Source: Geodermatophilaceae bacterium (GTDB lineage Bacteria; Actinomycetota; Actinomycetes; Mycobacteriales; Geodermatophilaceae). Taken from it: a stretch of DNA of 10,334 nt. Below, in pieces: positions 6,345 to 10,334 of the stretch. The stretch lies in contig JACCQS010000148.1 in assembly GCA_013814015.1 (NCBI GenBank), forward strand, positions 1 to 10,334, given 5' to 3'. The position numbers were made by a program, and so were the translations under genes. Within the stretch, counting starts at the first letter, position 1; every line of letters begins with the position of its first letter. The notes beneath the pieces are model-generated. The model did no database searches. It was not told where the DNA came from and saw only the letters and a list, made by a program, of their open reading frames with translations.

Positions 6345-7979
6345 ATGTCCAAGCTGATCCGTTTCGACGAAGCTGCGCGTAGTGGCCTGCAGCGAGGGGT
6401 CGACCAGCTCGCAAAGGCGGTCAAGGTCACCCTCGGCCCCGGCGGGCGCAACGTTGTCATCAACAAGAGCTTCGGGGCCCCGACGATCACCAACGACGGC
6501 GTCACCATTGCCCGCGAGGTGGACCTCACCGACCCGTTCGAGAACCTGGGTGCCCAGCTGGCAAAGAGCGTGGCCACCAAGACCAACGACGTCGCCGGCG
6601 ACGGTACGACCACGGCCACGGTGCTCGCTCAGGCGCTCGTGCGTCACGGTCTGCGAAACATCACCGCAGGCGCCAACCCGGCCGCCCTGGGGCGCGGCAT
6701 CGCCGCCGCCGTGACGGCCGTGAACGACGCGCTGGACAAGGCCGCGACGCCGGTCAACGGACGTACCGAGATCGCCCAGGTGGCGACCATCTCGGCGCAG
6801 GACTCCGAGATCGGCGACCTGATCGCCGAGGCGATGGAGCAGGTCGGGACCGACGGTGTGATCACCGTCGAGGAATCGAACACCATGGAGACCAGCCTCG
6901 AGATCACCGAAGGCATGCAGTTCGACAAGGGCTACAGCTCGCCGTACTTCGTCACCGACGCGAGCGCCATGGAAGCTGTTCTGGAGAACCCGTACGTACT
7001 GCTGCACAGCACCAAGATCAGCGCGTTGTCCGACCTGCTTCCCCTGCTGGAGAAGGTGATGACGGACGGAAAGCCGCTGCTGGTCATCGCCGAGGACGTC
7101 GAAGGGGAGGCGCTGTCCACCCTGGTTGTCAACGCCGTTCGCAAGACGTTCGTGGCAGTCGCCGTCAAGGCCCCGTACTTCGGTGACCGGCGCAAGGCCT
7201 TTCTGCAGGACCTCGCCGTGATTTCCGGCGGACAGGTGATCGCCCCGGAGGTCGGGCTGAAGCTCAGCGAGGTCGGCGCCGAGGTGCTGGGCAAGGTCCG
7301 GCGGGCAACGATCACCAAGGACACGACCACCCTCGTCGACGGGGGTGGAAGCACCGACGAGATCGCCGCCCGGGTCTCCCAGCTTCGCACCGAGATCGAG
7401 AACACCGACTCCGACTGGGACCGGGACAAGCTCCAGGAACGCCTCGCCAAGCTGGCCGGGGGAATCGGCGTGATCCGGGTCGGCGCGGCCACCGAGGTGG
7501 AGCTCAAGGAGAAGAAGCACCGCATCGAAGACGCGATCTCGGCGACCCGTGCGGCGGTCGAGGAAGGCGTCCTGCCAGGTGGTGGCAGCGCCCTCGTACA
7601 CGCTGGCGCCGTGCTGGTGGACGGCCTGGGCCTGGAGGGCGACGAGCGCACCGGCGTCACAATCGTGGCCCGCAGCCTGCGCGCCCCGTTGGTGCAGATC
7701 GCCGACAATGCCGGCGTCGAGGGCCGCGTCACCGCCGACAAGGTCCTCAAGCTGGGCCTGGGACATGGTTACAACGCCGCGACCGGTGAGTTCGGCGACC
7801 TGTCGGCTGCCGGAGTGATCGACCCGGTCAAGGTCACCAAGGCAGCGCTGACCCATGCCGCGTCCATTGCCGCGATGATCTTGACCACGGACAGTTCGGT
7901 TGTCGAGGCGCCGGCCAAGCACGAGCACCAGAACGGTCAGGCCGGCGGCCACGGTCACTCGCACGGCCACAGCCACTGA
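6345..7979 (+). CDS. groEL1: Chaperonin GroEL, GroEL1-type with His-rich tail
   Basis: ATP-driven 60-kDa chaperonin, 544 residues. The equatorial ATP site shows TLGPGGRNVVINKSFG (29-44) and AGDGTTTATVLAQ (84-96) with Asp86, and RIEDAISATRAAVEEG with catalytic Asp396. The ATG at 6345 gives MSKLIRFDEAARSGLQRGV and has GAAGGG about 11 nt upstream; an earlier in-frame GTG-type extension to 6288 runs through the intercistronic hairpin. The C-terminus does not have the usual Gly-Gly-Met repeats: its last 20 residues contain seven histidines (GGHGHSHGHSH at the end). In actinobacteria such a tail marks the GroEL1 paralogue beside groES, with the canonical GroEL2 elsewhere in the genome. A specialised role or metal binding is therefore possible. 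Regulated with groES by CIRCE. Confidence 0.96.
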   Translation: MSKLIRFDEAARSGLQRGVDQLAKAVKVTLGPGGRNVVINKSFGAPTITNDGVTIAREVDLTDPFENLGAQLAKSVATKTNDVAGDGTTTATVLAQALVRHGLRNITAGANPAALGRGIAAAVTAVNDALDKAATPVNGRTEIAQVATISAQDSEIGDLIAEAMEQVGTDGVITVEESNTMETSLEITEGMQFDKGYSSPYFVTDASAMEAVLENPYVLLHSTKISALSDLLPLLEKVMTDGKPLLVIAEDVEGEALSTLVVNAVRKTFVAVAVKAPYFGDRRKAFLQDLAVISGGQVIAPEVGLKLSEVGAEVLGKVRRATITKDTTTLVDGGGSTDEIAARVSQLRTEIENTDSDWDRDKLQERLAKLAGGIGVIRVGAATEVELKEKKHRIEDAISATRAAVEEGVLPGGGSALVHAGAVLVDGLGLEGDERTGVTIVARSLRAPLVQIADNAGVEGRVTADKVLKLGLGHGYNAATGEFGDLSAAGVIDPVKVTKAALTHAASIAAMILTTDSSVVEAPAKHEHQNGQAGGHGHSHGHSH

Positions 7980-8031
7980 CCGCATTCGCTGTCATGGGTG
8001 GTGCCTGCGGATCGTTTAGCAGGTCCGAAAG

Positions 8032-8688
8032 ATGAATGATCCCGACAGGTCTGCTGCAGGCTCCGGGATGGATCTCGCGTCAGCCCCCGTGGCAACGCAG
8101 CTCGCAGCATTTGAACGGATTGTCCTGGGCAACCCCGTGGTAGCGGCGGTCGTTGAACGGATGCCGCAACTCGAGTTGCCCGGCTGCTATCTCGCGGCCG
8201 GGGCGCTGTTTCAGACCGTGTGGAACTACCTCGATAACCGCGACCCCGGTGAGGGAATCAACGACTACGACATCAACTACTTCGACGGTCGCGACCTGAG
8301 CTGGGATGCCGAAGACCAAGCGATTCGCCGTGCCTGTGAGCTTTTTGACGATCTCGGCGCGCGCGTCGAGGTCCGCAACGAGGCGCGGGTGCATCTCTGG
8401 TACGAGAACAAGTTTGGAGTCGCGTGCCCACCGTACGAAGGCACCGAGGCCGCGATCAGTTCGTTCCCCAACACGAGTTCGTGCTTCGGAATCCGGCCCG
8501 GTGCGGAGGGTCTGGTCGTCTTCGCGCCGTTCGGATTTACCGACTTGTTCAGCTTCAGAACGCGACCCAATCCAGTTCTGGCTCCCCGCGATGTGTACGA
8601 CACCAAGACAGCCCGCTGGCTCACCGAATGGCCTCGCCTGACCGTCCTTCCCTGGCCGCAGGTCGAGCCCAGCGATCCACGGCTCTGA
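8032..8688 (+). CDS. Nucleotidyltransferase-like protein (PF06042/DUF925 type)
   Basis: A 218-residue protein of the NTP_transf_6 (DUF925) family, small nucleotidyltransferase-fold proteins of unknown substrate. Family landmarks are CYLAAGALFQTVWNYL (52-67), NDYDINYFD (77-85) with the putative metal-binding Asp78 and Asp80, ARVEVRNEARVHLWYENKFG (110-129), EAAISSFPNTSSCFGIR (139-155), VFAPFGFTDLFSFRTRPNP (163-181) and a closing WPRLTVLPWP. The length is normal and the frame intact, so I consider it functional. The ATG at 8032 has AGG at 8021-8023, 8 nt upstream. It begins 52 nt after the groEL stop with no clear terminator between, so read-through from the heat-shock promoter is possible. The downstream neighbour is the decayed vapC fragment on the opposite strand. 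Confidence 0.85.
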   Translation: MNDPDRSAAGSGMDLASAPVATQLAAFERIVLGNPVVAAVVERMPQLELPGCYLAAGALFQTVWNYLDNRDPGEGINDYDINYFDGRDLSWDAEDQAIRRACELFDDLGARVEVRNEARVHLWYENKFGVACPPYEGTEAAISSFPNTSSCFGIRPGAEGLVVFAPFGFTDLFSFRTRPNPVLAPRDVYDTKTARWLTEWPRLTVLPWPQVEPSDPRL

Positions 8689-8713
8689 CCGGCGCGCACT
8701 TCGTGCTGCCGCA

Positions 8714-8997
8714 ATGGGGATACGGCGGGCGGAGATCGGCGAACATCGGGAAGTGCGCCACATTGGTCGTCACCAGGTCGGCACCGAGCGACCGCGAGGT
8801 ACCTGCGCGCAAGTAGTCCACAACACCGATTCCGGCGTGGCTGCATCGGTAGGCGCGAGCGAACTCACCGGCTCGCCGGGAGATGTCCTCGGTTACCGGA
8901 ACCCAGCTCAGCACCGAGAAGAGGCCTTCGATCTGGTCGTGTTCGTAGGACGTACCCCTGACAGGAGCTCGAAGCGGGTGAGTTCGCTGGCAATCAG
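8714..8997 (-). pseudogene. Truncated, frameshifted VapC-like PIN-domain toxin
   Basis: Reading the minus strand from 8994 to 8950 gives IASELTRFELLSGVR, a typical PIN-domain segment including the conserved Glu of FELL. The rest of the domain continues in a different frame from about 8947: YEHDQIEGLFSVLSWVPVTEDISRRAGEFARAYR, then GVVDYLRAGTSRSLGADLVTTNVAHFPMFADLRPPY, which holds the later conserved Asp and the TTN segment. The two parts need a one-base (or equivalent) shift near 8947-8950. The N-terminal third with the first catalytic Asp is absent, and a stop codon lies just upstream of the recognisable part. I infer a dead remnant of a VapC ribonuclease toxin; no vapB antitoxin is visible. 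The frame stays open to 8621 beyond the normal family end, so the 3' limit is approximate. Confidence 0.75.
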
Positions 8998-9008
8998 TCA
9001 GCGCAGCG

Positions 9009-9504
9009 CCTGAGGAACGCACTCCGCTGAGCCGGGAACGGGTCCTCGACGGTGCCGTGGCGGTCGCGGATGCGGGCGGACTCGCAGCGTTGACGATCCG
9101 ATCGCTGGCCCAGGAACTCGGGGTCACGCCGATGTCGGTCTACTACTACGTCGCCAACAAGGACGAGATTCTCGACGGCACCGTCGACCTCGTTTTCGGC
9201 GAGATCGCCCTACTCTCACCCGGCGGCGACTGGCGCTTGGAGATGGCTTGCCGTGACCGCTCACGCCTACACCTTGATCGACAGCTACGTGTACGGATTC
9301 GCCCTATCGGAGGCTTCGCTGCCATCAACGGCCCGGAGACCGTCGCCGAGGTTGCCGATTCGATGATGCACCTGTTCTCGGCTGAGTCCTACCCACATCT
9401 CGTCGAGTTCTCGACCGAGCACGTTCTCAAGCCCGGCTACGACTTCGTTCGAATTCGAGTTCGGGCTCGAGCTGATCCTCGACGGGCTCACCAGATCGTT
9501 GTAG
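9009..9504 (+). pseudogene. Decayed TetR-family regulator (TetR_C_1-type C-terminus)
   Basis: From about 9009 the frame reads RTPLSRERVLDGAVAVADAGG, then LTIRSLAQELGVTPMSVYYYVANKDEILDGTVDLVFGEIAL, a clear TetR DNA-binding domain and linker. After GGDWRLEMA (about 9245) the family pattern jumps to AHAYTLIDSYVYGFALSEASLP in another frame (from 9247 to about 9324), so roughly 55-60 residues of the usual C-terminal domain are missing. The frame then shifts back for NGPETVAEVADSMMHLFSAESYPHLVEFSTEHVLKPGYDF (about 9327-9446), and again near 9447 for FEFEFGLELILDGLTRSL, ending at a TAG (9502-9504). No ATG, GTG or TTG start precedes the helix-turn-helix in frame, since a stop lies at 8979. The protein cannot be functional. 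Confidence 0.85.
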
Positions 9505-9575
9505 CCGACACCGAGCAGTCTCGCTGCAACCCGACCTGCGAATCCCATCCTCCAGTCCGCTCTTCGGTTCACGGG
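9505..9575. other. Short spacer between two decayed genes
   Basis: This 71-bp stretch separates the 3' end of the TetR remnant (plus strand) from the 3' end of the chimeric minus-strand frame. I see no coding similarity, repeat or terminator-like hairpin in it. Confidence 0.4.
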
Positions 9576-9890
9576 CTAGCCGGACATACATCGCTGGAGC
9601 CACGCGATGGTCGCATCGAAGAACCTTCGTTGGAATTCGCGTAGACCGTTGTGCCCTGCGTCGGAGACCAGGGCAAGTGAACCGGAGATCAGCCCGGCGA
9701 CCAGTTCGACGACGAAGAACGTCGCGATCAGTACGAAGGCGACCGCCAACCGCCCCCGATGGCGGGCGCCGGCGTGGCCTTGCGCAGCTCCGTGCGAGTG
9801 ACTCTGCGCATGACCATGTGAATGGCCGGATGAGTGGCTGGACGCGTGGCTGGGATCGTGGCGAGGGGAATCGGGGTGGCCGCTGCCCAT
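9576..9890 (-). pseudogene. CDF metal exporter 5' fragment fused to an alpha/beta-hydrolase-like 3' end
   Basis: The 104-codon frame starts with a His-rich cytoplasmic stretch (about 10-44, ten His in residues 11-43), then one membrane segment RLAVAFVLIATFFVVELVAGLISGSLALVSDAGH (47-80). This is the N-terminus and first membrane helix of a cation diffusion facilitator (CzcD-like Zn/Cd exporter), ending at the SDAGH that normally continues HxxxD in helix 2. From residue 81 it instead reads NGLREFQRRFFDATIAWLQRCMSG, which does not look like a CDF but resembles the end of an alpha/beta hydrolase after its catalytic His (AGHN-). The remaining ~200 CDF residues are gone, so transport is impossible. 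The ATG (9890) is 4 nt after the ArsR stop, as in a sensor-exporter operon. The hydrolase origin is an inference; the CDF part is firm. Confidence 0.75.
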
Positions 9891-9894
9891 CGGG

Positions 9895-10298
9895 CTAGAT
9901 CCGTTCCGGGTGTACGGCGTCGGTGTGCTGGGTGTGGGTGAAGCCGAGGGCGAGCAGCATCCGGACATGCGCCTCGGCCGGCGGTAGAAGGCCCGGCGTC
10001 CGCTGCGTCGGGCGGTGACCACCCGGTGCGCCCGCAGCAGGCGCAGGGCGTGCGAGGCGGCCGACTCGCTCATCGCGCAGACCGCGGCGAGATCGCAGAC
10101 ACACAACTCGCGGTCGAGCATTGCAACGAGCAGCCGCAGCCGGTTGGGATCGGAGAGCAGGTCGAAGATGTCGGCGGTGTCGATGAACTCGTCCTGCGGC
10201 CGCATCCGGCCCAGGATGTCGCTCACCCGGGCGGAGTCGACGACCGGCACTGCGCATCCGTCGACCAGCGTCGCTTCGTCATATGAGGGACTGTTCAT
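9895..10298 (-). pseudogene. ArsR/SmtB-family metal sensor with a one-base frameshift
   Basis: The protein starts MNSPSYDEATLVDGC and has a winged-helix ArsR fold: FDLLSDPNRLRLLVAML (45-61), ELCVCDLAAVCAMSESAASHALRLLRAHRVV (64-94), wing RRSGRRAFYR (97-106). After residue 106 the frame fails, but one base later it reads AEAHVRMLLALGFTHTQHTDAVHPERI and stops at TAG (9897-9895). Restoring a single base (CGC-CTG-GCC instead of CGC-CGG-CC near 9979-9982) gives a normal 134-residue regulator. Cys15, Cys66 and Cys68 (the CxC of CadC-type sensors) and His/Glu of the last helix (AEAHV, THTQH) suggest a Zn/Cd/Ni sensor that repressed the CDF exporter downstream. TATATC (10312-10307) lies 8 nt before the ATG, so a nearly leaderless transcript is possible. 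A sequencing error cannot be excluded. Confidence 0.8.
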
Positions 10299-10334
10299 AC
10301 GTTACTGATATAGCTCTGCACAGCACATCTACGG

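Noticed and set aside
7917..7979. His-codon-rich 3' end of groEL as a tandem DNA repeat
   Set aside because: It is coding sequence for the known GroEL1-type tail; the repetition comes from Gly/His/Ser codons.
6168..7985. A 605-codon open frame on the minus strand, antisense to groEL
   Set aside because: It mirrors groEL codon by codon, as expected from high-GC third-position bias, and its translation (rich in Asp, Gly, His, Arg) shows no recognisable domain.
8004..8023. CCTGC / GCAGG stem after groEL as a terminator
   Set aside because: Five base pairs with a 10-nt loop and no T-run; it overlaps the Shine-Dalgarno of the next gene and is likely to be chance.
10279..10286. TCATATGA palindrome as an ArsR operator
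   Set aside because: It lies inside the 5' end of the arsR coding region and is only 8 bp; no second half-site fits a 12-2-12 type operator convincingly.
8690..10298. Possible mobile element causing the decay zone
   Set aside because: I found no transposase or integrase fragment, no terminal inverted repeats and no tRNA or target duplication that I could recognise by eye.

Overview
The window is high-GC DNA with frequent GTG starts, tightly packed genes and overlapping stop/start codons. The gene order alr - alpha/beta hydrolase - tsaE - tsaB - rimI - tsaD - groES - groEL, a CIRCE operator, a GroEL with a His-rich tail, and an Rv3369-type F420-linked PPOX protein all point to an actinobacterium (Actinomycetota). 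The equivalent mycobacterial order is alr-tsaE-tsaB-rimI-tsaD-groES-groEL1. I cannot name the genus from the sequence.

Left part (69-5720): a minus-strand PPOX-class, probably F420-dependent, oxidoreductase is divergent from a long plus-strand operon. That operon holds alanine racemase (D-Ala for peptidoglycan), a membrane-anchored alpha/beta hydrolase, and the t6A tRNA-modification set TsaE, TsaB and TsaD, with the N-acetyltransferase RimI between TsaB and TsaD. Three of the junctions are stop/start overlaps of 4-8 nt (alr/hydrolase, tsaB/rimI, rimI/tsaD), which suggests translational coupling. The tsaE/tsaB junction is different: a near-perfect 23-bp inverted repeat covers the tsaE stop codon and runs up to the tsaB start region.

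Middle (5721-7979): a heat-shock unit. A CIRCE operator (HrcA site) overlaps a plausible promoter, followed by a leader of about 120 nt, groES, an intercistronic GC-rich hairpin, and groEL of the actinobacterial GroEL1 type with a His-rich C-terminus. A nucleotidyltransferase-like gene (PF06042/DUF925 type, 8032-8688) follows 52 nt after groEL with no obvious terminator between them.

Right part (about 8690-10298): a gene graveyard. It holds a 5'-truncated, frameshifted vapC (PIN toxin) on the minus strand; a TetR-family regulator on the plus strand with a large internal deletion and further frameshifts; a minus-strand reading frame that starts as a His-rich CDF metal exporter but switches, at a shared Asp-Ala-Gly-His, into what looks like the C-terminus of an alpha/beta hydrolase; and the ArsR/SmtB-type metal sensor upstream of it, which carries a one-base frameshift before its last helix. 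The last two look like the ruins of a sensor-exporter metal-resistance operon. No insertion sequence, integrase, tRNA or CRISPR array is visible.

I did not find a convincing new biological system. The most unusual items are the tsaE/tsaB inverted repeat and the chimeric and decayed genes at the right end.
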